Below, piece after piece: positions 23,959 to 35,454 of a stretch of DNA of 64,000 bases. The notes beneath the pieces are model-generated. The model was given only the letters and a program-made list of their open reading frames with translations, did not search any database and had not been told where the DNA came from. Source of the stretch: Chersky-840 sp963794615 (GTDB taxonomy: Bacteria > Actinomycetota > Acidimicrobiia > Acidimicrobiales > UBA8190); the NCBI GenBank assembly GCA_963794615.1, contig CAWCEP010000012.1:62001-126000 (forward strand), written 5' to 3'. Numbering within the stretch: the stretch's first letter is position 1; each line of letters starts with the position of its first letter. The translations under genes were made by a program, and so were the position numbers.

Positions 23959-26382
23959 GTGCTACCGTCACCCGTGTCCCTCCGCTCGTTGCGCCAGGAG
24001 TTGCTGGCGCGCACGGACCTGCAGGGCGACGCGTTCTGCACGGCGTTCTCGGCCGCCGCCGACCAGTGGCTGGCGGGCCTGCTCGATCGGGCCACCGACG
24101 GCAACCCCGAAGGCGTGGCCCTCGTCGCCGTGGGGGGGTACGGGCGCGGCGAGCTGTGCCCCTTCAGCGACCTCGACGTCGTGCTCGTCCACCGCGGTCG
24201 TCGCGACATCCGCCGGGTCGCCGACGCCGTGTGGTATCCGGTCTGGGACGAGGGCATCCGCCTCGACCATTCCGTGCGCCGCCCCGGCGAGGTCCTCCAA
24301 GTCGCCCGAGAGGACCTCCGAGCCCAACTCGGACTGCTCGACGGCCGCGTCGTGGCCGGCGACGGTTCGGTGGCGCAGCCCATGCTCGACAAGGCCCGGG
24401 CCCAGTGGCAACGGATGGCCGGCCAATGGCTGCCGGTGCTCGCGGGCCAAGTCGGTGAGCGTCACCGAGCGCACGGGGACGTCGCGTTCCTGCTCGAGCC
24501 GGATCTCAAAGAGGCCCACGGAGGACTGCGCGACTTCCACGCCGTGCGCGCCGCCTCGCTGGCCGTGGCGGCCGTGGCCGAACAGGTGGACCTGACGTCG
24601 TTGTCCGGGCCCCGGGCCACGCTGACCGCAGCGCGCGTGGAGTTGCACCGTTCGACCAACCGCGCCACCGACCGGCTGTTGCTGCAGGAACAGGACCAGG
24701 TGGCCGCCGTCCTCGGTTACCACGACGCCGACGCGCTGATGGCGGCGATCGCGGAAGCGGGACGGACCATCGCCTGGGTGACCGACGACGTCTGGCGCCG
24801 CCGATCCACGTGGCCCACGGCACAACGCCGTCGGTGGTGGCGCCGGGGTGCCGCCGACGCTGTTGCCCACGATGCCGCGGTTGCGCTCGAACCCGTCGAA
24901 TCCGGAATCGCCCTCGAACTGGTCGCCGGGAATCCCGGAGAGGGGCAGGTCGCCCTGGCCCCGGGGACCGATCCCGACCGCCGTCCCGACCTGGCGCTGC
25001 GGGTGGCGGCGGTGGCGGCGGAACACCGGCTCCCGATCAGCCGGAGCTCCCTCGACGCCTTGGCGGTGGCTGACGTCGCGGTGCCCGACCCGTGGCCCGA
25101 CGCCATGCGGGCGGCGCTCGTGCGGGTGCTCGCCACCGGCCCCCCGGCCATCGCCGCCCTCGAGGCCCTGGACCAGCGCGGCCTCCTGGTCACGCTGGTC
25201 CCGGAATGGGCGGCGGTGCGGAACCGGCCGCAGCGCAACGCCTATCACCGCTTCACCGTCGACCGGCACCTTCTCGAGGCCGCCGCCCAGGCCGCCGTGC
25301 TGGCGCCGACGGTGCAACGCCCCGACCTCCTCGTCGTCGGGGCCCTGCTCCACGACATCGGCAAGGGTTTCCCCGGGGACCATACCGAGGCTGGGGTGAC
25401 GATCGTCGGCGAGATGGGACGTCGCATGGGTTATTCGCCGCAGGATGTGGCGATCCTGGTCGGACTGGTCCGCAACCACCTGCTCCTGCCCGACGCCGCC
25501 ACACGACGCGACCTCGACGACCCGACCACCATCGAAGCTGTCGCCGCCGCCGTCGGCGACCGTGTCCAGTTGGAGCTCCTGGCCGCGCTGACCGAGGCCG
25601 ACAGCGTGGCCACGGGGCCCGCCGCCTGGGGCCAGTGGAAGGCGGGACTGGTCGCCGACCTCGTGCGCAGGGTGGCGACCTACCTCTCCGGGGGCGCGAT
25701 CGGACCCGCCACGCCCCTCGTGACCGACCGCCACCGGGGCTTCATGCGCCAGGTCGAACGACTGGGACGCTCGGTCGTGGCCGCCGACCTGCCCGACGTC
25801 ACCGTGGTGGCCCGTGACCGGCCCGGCCTCTTGGCCGCGGTGACGGGCGTGTTCGCACTACGCGGCCTCGACATTCGCTCGGCTGACATCGCCGCCGAAG
25901 GCCACTTCGCCATCGAGACGTTCGTGGTGGAGCCGTCGCGGAAGCGCTGGCCCGACTTCAAGCTCCTGGCCGACCAGCTCGAAGCGGTGTTGCGGGGCTC
26001 CTTTCCACTCGAAGAGCGCCTCGCCGAGCAGGTGCGCGCCTACGCCGAGGGGCGCCGGTCGGTGGCATCGCGACCGGTGGAGAGCCACGTCCACCTCGAC
26101 AACGCGGCCTCGGCCGGCTCGACCGTCCTCGACGTGCGGGCCGAAGACGACATCGGGCTCCTCCACCGGATCACCGCCGCGCTCTTCGCGCTCGATCTCG
26201 ATGTCGTGGCGGCCCGGGTGTCCACCCTCGGCCACGAAGTCCTCGATGCCTTCTACGTGCGCGACGCGGCGACGGGAGGCAAGGTGACGGACCCCGAGCA
26301 GATCCGGCGCATCGAAGACGGCGTCCTGCGTGCCATCAACGCTCCCACAACGGATCCGACGCTCCCGCGCCAGAACGGCTGA
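23959..26382 (+). CDS. glnD: [protein-PII] uridylyltransferase / uridylyl-removing enzyme
   Basis: 807 residues (GTG 23959; GTG 23974 is the alternative). Nucleotidyltransferase domain near residues 55-80 with 'VGGYGRGELCPFSDLDVVLV'. HD domain near residue 463 with 'LLHDIGKGFPGDHTEAG'. Two C-terminal ACT domains start near residues 613 ('VTVVARDRPGLLAAVTGVFA') and 722 ('DDIGLLHRITAALFALDLDV'). All four modules of GlnD are in order. It senses glutamine through the ACT domains and modifies the PII protein GlnB/GlnK. No glnB or amtB is adjacent; actinobacteria often keep amtB-glnK-glnD together, so this locus is rearranged. Confidence 0.93.
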   Translation: MLPSPVSLRSLRQELLARTDLQGDAFCTAFSAAADQWLAGLLDRATDGNPEGVALVAVGGYGRGELCPFSDLDVVLVHRGRRDIRRVADAVWYPVWDEGIRLDHSVRRPGEVLQVAREDLRAQLGLLDGRVVAGDGSVAQPMLDKARAQWQRMAGQWLPVLAGQVGERHRAHGDVAFLLEPDLKEAHGGLRDFHAVRAASLAVAAVAEQVDLTSLSGPRATLTAARVELHRSTNRATDRLLLQEQDQVAAVLGYHDADALMAAIAEAGRTIAWVTDDVWRRRSTWPTAQRRRWWRRGAADAVAHDAAVALEPVESGIALELVAGNPGEGQVALAPGTDPDRRPDLALRVAAVAAEHRLPISRSSLDALAVADVAVPDPWPDAMRAALVRVLATGPPAIAALEALDQRGLLVTLVPEWAAVRNRPQRNAYHRFTVDRHLLEAAAQAAVLAPTVQRPDLLVVGALLHDIGKGFPGDHTEAGVTIVGEMGRRMGYSPQDVAILVGLVRNHLLLPDAATRRDLDDPTTIEAVAAAVGDRVQLELLAALTEADSVATGPAAWGQWKAGLVADLVRRVATYLSGGAIGPATPLVTDRHRGFMRQVERLGRSVVAADLPDVTVVARDRPGLLAAVTGVFALRGLDIRSADIAAEGHFAIETFVVEPSRKRWPDFKLLADQLEAVLRGSFPLEERLAEQVRAYAEGRRSVASRPVESHVHLDNAASAGSTVLDVRAEDDIGLLHRITAALFALDLDVVAARVSTLGHEVLDAFYVRDAATGGKVTDPEQIRRIEDGVLRAINAPTTDPTLPRQNG

Positions 26383-26460
26383 GAATTCGCCCTAAAATCT
26401 GCGGTTCCGGTCATTAGGACCCCACCACCGCCGGGTAGGATTGCACTGGAGCTGCATGCC

Positions 26461-27604
26461 ATGCCGGAAGCCGCACATCGACGCCGGAGTAGCGGCCGGC
26501 ATCATTGGCTGATCGTCGCGGTCGTTGTCGCGCTCTGCGCGCTCGGCGGCCGCCTCGACCGCCTTGGTGGCGACGCGGGTGAGTCCCTCCCCCGCGGCAG
26601 CAACGCCGACGGCGTCACCAGGCCGTCTCTCCGTGGTCGTCAGCCAACCGGCTCCCGACGCCACCTCCGTCCCGTCGGACACCGCCGTCAGCGTCCAGTT
26701 CACCGTGCCGCTGGCCCCGGCCAGCCCGCTGCCGACGCTCAGCCCGACCGTGCCGGGCTCGTGGGTACAGACCGCTCCCGACGTCCTGGCCTTCGACGCC
26801 ACCGCTCCGCTTCCTCCCGGCGCCACGATGGCGGTGACGGTCCCCGGGGGAGCCGACGGGATCGAAGGCAGTGACGGGCAGCGGCTGGCCGACACCCTCA
26901 CCACCCACTTCACCGTGGCACCCATGACGACGCTTCGCCTGCAGCAGTTGCTCGCCACCCTGGGCTACCTCCCGTTGACCTTCGCCCCGGCCGATCCGGC
27001 CAGCGTCTCCCCCGACGAGGCCGCCACCGCCCAGGTGGGCTCGTTCGCGTGGCGGTGGGCGACGATGCCGGGCTCCTTCACGGCGCTGTGGTCACCCGGG
27101 GAGCCCAACGTGATCACCCAGGGGGCGGTGATGACGTTCGAGAGCCAGGAACACATGACCACGGACGGCATCGCCGGTCCCAAGGTGTGGCTGGCTCTTC
27201 TCCAGGCCGCCGCGGCGAGCCAGGTCGACGCCTACGGGCACTACGACTGGGTGGACGTGAGCGAGACGCTGCCCGAGCACGCCAACGTGTGGCGCGACGG
27301 CCAGATGGTCTACGCGACCCGGGCGAACACCGGCATCGCGGCGGCGCCCACCGAACAGGGCACGTGGCCCGTCTACGTCCGCTACCTCTCCACCACGATG
27401 CGCGGCACGAATCCCGACGGCAGCAAGTACGCGGACCCGGGCGTGCCGTGGGTGAGCTATTTCCACGGCGGAGACGCCCTGCACGGCTTCATCCGGCCCG
27501 GCTACGGCTACCCGCAGAGCCTCGGATGCGTCGAGTTGCCACCGTCGCACGCCGAGGTCGTCTACCCCTACACGCCGGTCGGGACCCTCGTCACCGTCGA
27601 GTAG
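26461..27604 (+). CDS. L,D-transpeptidase with Ig-like domain, N-terminus frameshifted
   Basis: ATG 26461 has GGAG 9 bp upstream and opens a basic start plus hydrophobic signal anchor ('RRRSSGRHHWLIVAVVVALC'). After about residue 28 the coding sense moves to another frame ('STALVATRVSPSPAAATP'), implying one indel near 26545. The continuing frame has a Big_5-like domain ('LSVVVSQPAPDATSVPSDTA') and a YkuD catalytic domain with His in 'GDALHGFIRPGYGYPQ' and the nucleophile in 'SLGCVELP'. It would form 3-3 crosslinks in peptidoglycan outside the membrane. The domain from about 26600 to the stop is complete. Confidence 0.8.
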
Positions 27605-27631
27605 TCCGGCACGGGGCGGACCACCCGGCTG

Positions 27632-28444
27632 TCACGGGATCGGCGCCGAGGGAAACCGGGGCTCTCGACGCTCCCTGATCGCGGCGAGGCCCTCGCGGGC
27701 GTCAGGACCGAGGAACCCGAGCATCTCGAGGGCGACGGACTCCCCGAAACCAGGAAGGGCCTGGCGCAACCAGTGGTTCATCACGCGCCGCGTCCATTGG
27801 ACGGCCGTCGCGCTCCCGGCCGCCAGCCGCCCGGCCACGGCGACCGCCTCGGCGAGGACCTGGTCGTCGGGGACGCATCGGGTCACCAGCCCGATGCGCT
27901 CGGCTTCGGGGCCGGAGATGAAATCGGCGGTGAGGAGGTAGTACTTGGCCTTGGCCATGCCGCACAACAGGGGCCACAACAGCGCGGCGTGGTCACCGGC
28001 GGCCACCCCGAGCCGGGCATGACCGTCCGACACGCGGGCCGACTCCCCCATGATGCTGATGTCAGCCATGAGCGCAACAGCAAGGCCGGCGCCGACCGCC
28101 ACCCCGTTGATGGCCGACACCACGGGCTTGTCGGCACTGAGCATGCACTCGACGATCGTGCGCGCGTCGCGCCACTGCACGAGGACGGCCGCGTAGTCGT
28201 CGGTCATCTCGGCGATCATGTCGAGGTCGCCCCCCGCGCTGAAGGCCCGCCCCGCCCCGGTGACGACCGACACCCGTGCATCGGGATCGGCGTCGATGAC
28301 GGCCCACACCTCGGACATCTCGCGATGCATGCGGACGTTGGCGGCGTTGAGCACCTCGGGGCGGTCGAGGGTCACGATCACCACGCCGTCGGGTCTGCGG
28401 TCGAACGTGAGGTGCTCGAAATCGCCGTAGTCGGGCTGTGCCAT
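27632..28444 (-). CDS. enoyl-CoA hydratase/isomerase family protein
   Basis: 270 residues from ATG 28444 ('MAQPDYGDFEHLTFDRRPDG'). Crotonase fold with the CoA-binding and oxyanion motifs 'GAGRAFSAGGDLDMIAEM' and 'AINGVAVGAGLAVALMADIS'. One catalytic Glu position appears as 'ARLGVAAGD', where Asp replaces the usual Glu, so hydratase activity is not certain and isomerase, thioesterase or other crotonase chemistry is possible. Convergent with the L,D-transpeptidase; the upstream ABC pair is divergent. Confidence 0.85.
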   Translation of the reverse strand: MAQPDYGDFEHLTFDRRPDGVVIVTLDRPEVLNAANVRMHREMSEVWAVIDADPDARVSVVTGAGRAFSAGGDLDMIAEMTDDYAAVLVQWRDARTIVECMLSADKPVVSAINGVAVGAGLAVALMADISIMGESARVSDGHARLGVAAGDHAALLWPLLCGMAKAKYYLLTADFISGPEAERIGLVTRCVPDDQVLAEAVAVAGRLAAGSATAVQWTRRVMNHWLRQALPGFGESVALEMLGFLGPDAREGLAAIRERREPRFPSAPIP

Positions 28445-28530
28445 GGCGCCACCATAGGACCGGGCCCGTCGACGGTCGCCCATGGCGGACCGTCGCGACC
28501 GACCCGTGGCGACCGGTAGCGTGAGCGCCC

Positions 28531-29541
<1,011 letters not shown>

Positions 29542-29542
<1 letters not shown>

Positions 29543-30381
29543 TGACCCTCACGGCGAACGCGCCCACGACAGCCCTCCGGGTCCAAGCCCGCCCCGCCGG
29601 CTTCTTCGTCGACGTCGCCTCCGTCGCCCGCCGCGCCATCCGCCAGATCCCCCGCGAGCCCGAGGCGGTCATCCCCGCCCTGATCGTCCCGATCTTCTTC
29701 TACGTGCTCAACATCGGTGCCCTGTCGAAGATCACGCATCAAGCAGCCGGATTCAGTTTCAAGTCCTTCGAGCTCCCGGTGGCGGTGGTCTTCGCCGTCA
29801 CCGGCGTGTCACGCGCCTCCGCACTGGTGACCGACATCCAAAACGGCTACTTCGACCGGCTCATGATCACGCCGGTGCGACGCCTGCCTCTCCTGCTCGG
29901 TCTCATGACCGCCGACCTGACGTTGGTCATGGCACTGGCCGTCCCGGTCATCGTCGTGGGTCTCGCCCTGGGGGTGCGCTTCCATGCCGGAGGGCTCGGG
30001 ATCATCGTGTTCGTCGTGTTGTCGGGGATCTGGGGTCTCGTGTTCACGGGCCTGCCCTATGCCATCGCCCTCAAGACGGGCAATCCCGGCGCCGTCAACG
30101 CCAGCTTCATCCTGTTCTTCCCCATCACCTTCCTGAGCACCACTTTCGTCCCGAAGCCCTACCTCCAAGGCTGGCTGGGAACGGTGGCCAACTACAACCC
30201 CATGACCTACATCCTCGAGGGGCTGCGATCCCTGATCGTCGGGGGCGGGGGGATCCCGGGGCCCACCCCGAGCTGGAACGCGGCCTACCTCGGAGAGGCC
30301 GTCCTGGCCATCGCCGCCTTCGGGGCCATCTCGCTGTCGCTGGCCCTGTTGGCGCTGCGGGGCCGGGTGCGACGCGCCTGA
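29542..30381 (+). CDS. ABC-2 type transporter permease (DrrB-like)
   Basis: 279 residues from ATG 29542, overlapping the stop of the corrected ATPase frame (TGATG). Six membrane helices with 'PALIVPIFFYVLNIGALSKI', 'SALVTDIQNGYFDRLMITP' (the cytoplasmic coupling helix) and 'PNYNPMTYILEGLR'-like sequence near the C-terminus. These are features of DrrB/NodJ-type exporters of drugs, lipids or glycans. The substrate is unknown. A short GC hairpin (30382-30396) lies between this gene and the convergent deacetylase. Confidence 0.87.
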
Positions 30382-30404
30382 CGGGCGGCGCGCCCGGCAC
30401 CCGC

Positions 30405-31106
30405 TCAGACGTGGAACGCCTGGAAGAGCACGGCATACTCGCATCCGGCCGCCATGCCGCCGAATCCGGCGATGTTGCGGAGAAACTCATCGGGGTCGAA
30501 GGCCGTGCCCAGGCCGTCGATGTAGGCCTGGTGCTCTCGCAGTGACGCCACACCGGCGTCGATGGTCGCCGTGACGTCGACGAAATGCGTCGGTGACGAG
30601 GTTCCCGCCACATAGACGGCGTTGATCCCCTGCCACGGGTCGCCCCGGTCCGCGAACACCCAGCGGTTGGCGGCGTCACGACAGGCGTCGAGGGTGGACA
30701 GGCCCACGGCGCGGTGATCGGCGTGGTTGACGCTGCCGTCGTCGCCCCACGTCAGCTCGAAGTTCATGGTGATGACGACGTCGGGGCGCAGCCGGCGTAG
30801 GGCTCCGGCCAGGTCGCGCCGCAGCGCCAGGCCCGGCTCGACGCTTCCGTCGGCGTGTCCCAGGAACTCGACGTGACCCACCCCCACCCGAGCGGCGCTG
30901 CGTCGTTGCTCCTCCTCGCGCAGCGGGGCCGCCTGCTCGGGGTCCATCCCGTCGATCCCGGCCTCGCCTTTCGTCACGAGGACGTAGGAGACCTCCTTGC
31001 CCTGTCCCGTCCAGCGCGCCACGGCGCTCGCGGCGCCGTACTCCAGATCGTCGGGATGGGCCACGATCGCCACGGCCCGCTCCCACTCCTCGTCGACGGG
31101 CTGCAC
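30405..31106 (-). CDS. PIG-L/LmbE family N-acetyl-sugar deacetylase
   Basis: 233 residues from GTG 31106, set by GGAGGAGG 7-14 bp upstream; the longer open frame to 31223 lacks this site. The zinc motif is 'AIVAHPDDLEYGAA' and the third ligand region 'GSVNHADHRAVGLSTLDACR'. Members remove acetyl groups from GlcNAc-inositol (MshB) or cleave mycothiol conjugates (Mca) in actinobacteria; size is closer to generic LmbE proteins than to MshB. The exact substrate is undetermined. Confidence 0.87.
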   Translation of the reverse strand: MQPVDEEWERAVAIVAHPDDLEYGAASAVARWTGQGKEVSYVLVTKGEAGIDGMDPEQAAPLREEEQRRSAARVGVGHVEFLGHADGSVEPGLALRRDLAGALRRLRPDVVITMNFELTWGDDGSVNHADHRAVGLSTLDACRDAANRWVFADRGDPWQGINAVYVAGTSSPTHFVDVTATIDAGVASLREHQAYIDGLGTAFDPDEFLRNIAGFGGMAAGCEYAVLFQAFHV

Positions 31107-31215
31107 GCTCGACCTCCTCCGTCGGATCGGTTCCCGCTCAGACTCTGCCACCTCAGCGCCGGGTGGGGCCGCCGAGACGCGGGGGGCGAGGGCCTGGTTC
31201 GATAGCAGGATCATC

Positions 31216-32022
31216 TTGGACACCGTGTCGCCCCTGGCGTACTGGTCGGCCGTGGCGCTGGCGGCCGCGGGATGCGCCGCCTTGTGCGTGGTGGCCCGAC
31301 GCCACCCCGGTCCGTGGAGGATCTCGACGGCTCGCGTCCTGGCGCTGGTGCTGGGCGCCGACGCCGTCAGCTACAGCGTGGGACTGGCGGTGCAGGGGAC
31401 GTGGTCGGCCAAGACGTCGCTGCCCCTGGCGCTGTGCAACGTGGGCGTGCTGGTGGCGGCGGCGGCGTGCTGGTGGCGACGGCCGCTGCTGCTCGTGGAG
31501 CTGACGTACTTCTGGGGCCTGGCGGGCACGCTGCAGGCGGTCATCACCCCCGATCTGAACGTCGGGTTCCCGCACCTGGTGTTCTTCCAGTATCTGGTGG
31601 GCCACGTCGGGATCGTCGTGGCCGCACTGTTCCTGGTGGTGGGCATGGGGATCGCGCCCCGACGCCATGCCGTCGTCCGGGTGTATGCCCTCACCCTCGG
31701 CTACACCACGGCGGTGGGGATCGTCGACGCGTTGACCGGGGCCAACTACATGTTCCTCCGCTCGCCCCCCGCAGAATGGACGCTCCTGAGGGTGCTCGGC
31801 CCGTGGCCCTGGTACGTGGTCAGCGCGGCGGGGGTGGCCCTCGTCCTGCTCATCGTGCTCGATGCCCCGTTCTGGTCACGGCGCCGCCGAGCGCTGTCGC
31901 CGGCCACCCCCGGCCCGCGCGCACCGGCGACACCGTTCTCGCCAGGCACGATCGGCCCATCGGCCGCCGACGTCGTCACCCCCGGTGCCCGGTTGTCGGG
32001 GAGGGGGCGTTCCGGGCGGTAG
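31216..32022 (+). CDS. YwaF/TIGR02206-type membrane protein
   Basis: About 268 residues; TTG 31216 has AGGA 5 bp upstream, GTG 31225 is the alternative. Seven membrane helices are followed by a Pro/Arg-rich cytoplasmic tail of about 45 residues. Diagnostic blocks are 'LPLALCNVGVLVAAAACWWR', 'TYFWGLAGTLQAVITPDLN' and 'FFQYLVGHVGIVVAALFLVV', with the Leu-Cys-x and His residues of TIGR02206. Function is unknown. Divergent from the deacetylase. Confidence 0.82.
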   Translation: MDTVSPLAYWSAVALAAAGCAALCVVARRHPGPWRISTARVLALVLGADAVSYSVGLAVQGTWSAKTSLPLALCNVGVLVAAAACWWRRPLLLVELTYFWGLAGTLQAVITPDLNVGFPHLVFFQYLVGHVGIVVAALFLVVGMGIAPRRHAVVRVYALTLGYTTAVGIVDALTGANYMFLRSPPAEWTLLRVLGPWPWYVVSAAGVALVLLIVLDAPFWSRRRRALSPATPGPRAPATPFSPGTIGPSAADVVTPGARLSGRGRSGR

Positions 32023-32127
32023 CCTGCTTCCAGCGGTAGACGTCCCCGATGTCTCGCGACAACCGGTGCGAGAACGAGGACTGCGGCACTCGAGCAAATC
32101 ACGGGGCCCAGAAAGAGGTTTCGACAC

Positions 32128-33027
32128 ATGGATGACTCGACGTTGCTCGCCGAGCTCCTTCCGACCGCCGAGCGCCTGGTGGACCGCCATCTGGGCATGG
32201 CGAAGGAATGGTTCCCCCACGACCTCGTGCAGTGGCGCCCGCCGCCTGCGCCCGGGGAGAACGACCCCGAGGCGATCCTGAAAGACGGGATCGCCAGTGC
32301 GCTGTTCGTCAACGTCCTCACCGAGGACAACCTGCCCTACTACTTCGCCTCGATCGACAATCTGTTCGGCCGCGACGGTGCGTGGGGGTACTGGACACGA
32401 CGGTGGACGGCCGAGGAGGGGCGGCACTCCATCGTCATCCGCGATTACCTGATCATGAGCGGGCACATCGACCCCGTCACCTTGGAGCGGGCTCGCATGG
32501 CCCAGGTCACCGGGGGCGTGACCCCGCAGCCCACCAGCATTCCCGACGCGTTCGCCTATCTCGCCCTGCAGGAGCTCGCCACCCGGATCGCGCACCACAA
32601 CACCGGTAAGGCCCTTCCCGACGGCGAGGGGTACACCGTGATGAAGCGGGTGGCGGCCGACGAGAACCTCCATTACCTCTTCTACCGGGACCTGGTGTCG
32701 GCCGCCTTGGAGGTCGATCCGTCGGGGATGATCGAGGCCATCAAGCGCCAGACCTTGCGATTCGAGATGCCGGGGGCGGGGATACCGGACTTCGCCGTGC
32801 ACGCCAAGGCCATCGCCCGGGCCGGGATCTATGACTTGTCCCTGCACCACGACTCCATCCTGAAGCCGGTCATCCTGGGCCATTGGGACGTAGCCCACCG
32901 AGAAGGGCTCACACCTTCGGCTGAGGCGGCCCGTGACCGGTTGGTGCAATTCATCACCCGGATGGGCCGGGCGGCCGCCCGACTCCAGCGCCCCCGGGCC
33001 GAGGCGGTGGGCGCAGCCTCGCCCTGA
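32128..33027 (+). CDS. acyl-ACP desaturase (FA_desaturase_2, DesA-like)
   Basis: 299 residues, ATG 32128 with AGAGG upstream. A soluble diiron desaturase: 'FVNVLTEDNLPYYFASI' supplies the first Glu, 'RRWTAEEGRHSIVIRDYL' the EExxH, and 'RVAADENLHYLFYRDLVSAA' the second DExxH. It introduces a double bond into acyl-ACP with ferredoxin as donor. Mycobacterial DesA1/DesA2 are the closest described relatives. Monocistronic. Confidence 0.9.
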   Translation: MDDSTLLAELLPTAERLVDRHLGMAKEWFPHDLVQWRPPPAPGENDPEAILKDGIASALFVNVLTEDNLPYYFASIDNLFGRDGAWGYWTRRWTAEEGRHSIVIRDYLIMSGHIDPVTLERARMAQVTGGVTPQPTSIPDAFAYLALQELATRIAHHNTGKALPDGEGYTVMKRVAADENLHYLFYRDLVSAALEVDPSGMIEAIKRQTLRFEMPGAGIPDFAVHAKAIARAGIYDLSLHHDSILKPVILGHWDVAHREGLTPSAEAARDRLVQFITRMGRAAARLQRPRAEAVGAASP

Positions 33028-33153
33028 GCCTGCGTTTCGGCCCCCGGCATTGATTCGAGGGCCGGGCACAACACCAGAGCCAGCGATCTGCGCCCGGCTG
33101 TTCAGGCGCCTCCTCCGCGTGTCGATAGGGAGAGAGATTGCAAGCGGAGGGCA

Positions 33154-35105
33154 ATGCCAAGAGTGCAGACGCCGGCATTGCCAGCGCCATCCAGTGACGG
33201 ACCGCCTGATCCGGCGACGCCGGTGTACGCACTGACGCCGGTCGCACCCCAACGACACAAGAGCGTCAGCCCCACCCTCCTCGCCTATGCCATGGCCCCG
33301 GTGGCCCTGGTCATCCTCCTCGCCTTCCGGCACTGGAAGGTCGTGGCCCAGGAGCCGATCTGGGTCTACGTGGTGGTCCTCGTTGTCCCGATGTTGTGCA
33401 GCGTGATGGCCAACCACTGGTATGCGGCCCAGGCATCGGTGCCCCGCCTGCATCTACGGGTGGCGGCAGCAGCGACGTCGGTGACGGTCGTGATCTATCT
33501 GAGCGGCTGGGGACCGGTCGCGGTCGGGGCCTACGCCATCATCGCCGTCGAGAGCATCGCCCGGTGCGGGTCGAAGGCGTGGCGGGTCGTGGCGCTGTGG
33601 ACCTTCGTGGGCATCGCCTGCGGCCAATTCGCCATCGGGATCGGCTGGGCACCGTCGTTCCTGAACCTGTCCCAGTCCCAGAGCGTGGCTGCCCTCGGCA
33701 TCGTGGTGAGCTTGTTCGTCATCAGGATGGTGGGCGCCACGGGACTGCAGAAAGAGCTGGCCGAGGCGAAGCTGGCCGACCAGGCGCTCCATGATCCGCT
33801 CACCGGCCTCCCCAACCGCCTCCTGCTCGTCGATCGCCTCCACCAAGGCATCGCCCGGGCCCGGCGGAGCCGGACGCCCTTCCCGGTCGTGATGTTCCTG
33901 GACCTCGACCGCTTCAAGCTCGTCAACGACAGCTGCGGCCACAGCGCCGGGGACGCCGTCCTGGTCGAGGTGGCGGAGCGGCTCACCGCCGTGCTCCGGG
34001 ACTCGGACACGCTGGCGCGCTTCGGGGGGACGAGTTCGTCATCGCCTGTGACCAGCTCAACGACCGTGACCTCGTGCTGGCCTTCGCGCAGAGGATCATG
34101 GACGTCTTCGCGTCGGCGTTCGTCGTGGCCGGGCACTCCTTCCAATTGGGCGCCAGCATCGGGGTGGCCGTCCTCGACGAGGACGACCTCAGCCTCGAAG
34201 GCCTGTTGAGCGACGCCGACTCGGCCATGTACTTCGCCAAGACATGCGGCGGCCAGGGCAAGATCCAGGTATTCGACAAGGCCATCAGGGCGATGGCCCG
34301 CGAACGAACCACGACGGAATCGGACCTGGGCTATGCCCTCGAGCACTCCGAGCTCGTCGTCTACTACCAACCGATCGTCGAGACCGTGAGTGGGCACGTC
34401 GTCGGAGTAGAAGCGCTCCTACGGTGGCACCATCCGACGCGCGGCCTGCTGCTGCCGGGGACCTTTCTCGACTTGGCCGAGCAGACCGGGCTCATCGTCC
34501 CCATCGGGGAATGGGTGCTGTCCGAGGCGTGTCGCGACGTCCGCGCCTGGAACCAGCACCGGGACGCCGAGCAACAGATCGCCCTGAGCGTGAACCTGTC
34601 GGCGCGACAACTGGCCGAACCTGAGCTGAGCCGGCGGGTGAAGGCGATCATCGAGGGATCAGGGGTGACGGCGGACTCGCTCCACCTTTCGCTCGAGGTC
34701 ACCGAGACGCTTCTCCCCGTCGACCAGGAAGCAGCCACACGGTGCCTGGCCAGCCTCCACGAATTGGGCATCCAGCTCGCCATCGACGACTTCGGGACCG
34801 GCTACGCGTCGTTGAGCTACGTCATGGACCTCCCCATCACGATCGTCAAGATCGACCAGTCGTTCGTGGCCCGGATCGGCCGTGACCCTCGCGGCGAGGC
34901 GGTCGTGAGCGCCATGATCCAGCTGGCTCATACCCTCGGACTCCAAGTTGTCGCCGAAGGAGTCGAGACCGAAGGGCAACTCGCCTTTCTGTCCGGCGCG
35001 TCGTGTGATTTCTGCCAGGGCTATCTCTTCAGCCGACCGCAGCCCGCCACCATGGCGGGCCCCCCCACCCACCTCCTCCTCGAGGCCCTGTCCCCCCACA
35101 CCTGA
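33154..35105 (+). CDS. membrane GGDEF-EAL cyclic-di-GMP protein, frameshifted at the GGDEF motif
   Basis: ATG 33154 with GGAGG 4 bp upstream. Residues 45-200 hold about five membrane helices, followed by GGDEF ('DPLTGLPNRLLLVDRLHQGI', 'FLDLDRFKLVNDSCGHSAGD'). The frame breaks at a run of six G (34024-34029); seven would read FGGDEFV and continue into the next frame. That frame completes GGDEF and gives a full EAL domain: 'VGVEALLRWHHP', 'SVNLSARQL', 'AIDDFGTGYASLSYV', 'VKIDQSF', 'VVAEGVETEGQL'. With the base restored it is about 650 residues. Both synthase and phosphodiesterase motifs look intact. Confidence 0.88.
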
Positions 35106-35454
35106 GCGGGGCCCCGTTCTTCGGACCGAGGCGGGGAGCTCGGTGGTGATCGGCCCTCACGACCACAGTGTTTCGTGAGCGTGAACGCTGCCCCGGCGAC
35201 GGAGCCGATGTCATCTCGTGCCTCGAGGCGCTATATCCTCGGGTCCGACGCTGCTGTTTTGGCCGGGTCGAAAGGCACCGGGCGACCTGCATGCTCGGAT
35301 CCGAGCTGACTCATGACCCCCTCCGCACGCATCCCGACCCTGCTCCGGGCCCAATGCTGTTGCAATACGGCCCGATCCATCACTGACGGGAGCGTCATAT
35401 CTCTCGAGATCGGATGCCCCACTCCTCCCGCCGGCGCCTCGGGGTGGCGCGCTC
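35106..35454. other. 349-bp stretch without a recognisable gene
   Basis: It contains only short open frames with no family resemblance. It should include the promoter of the TetR gene, but I can identify neither a convincing operator nor a terminator for the preceding gene. Confidence 0.5.

Noticed and set aside
24000..25734. A long antisense frame within glnD
   Set aside because: Shadow composition; glnD has all four domains on the other strand.
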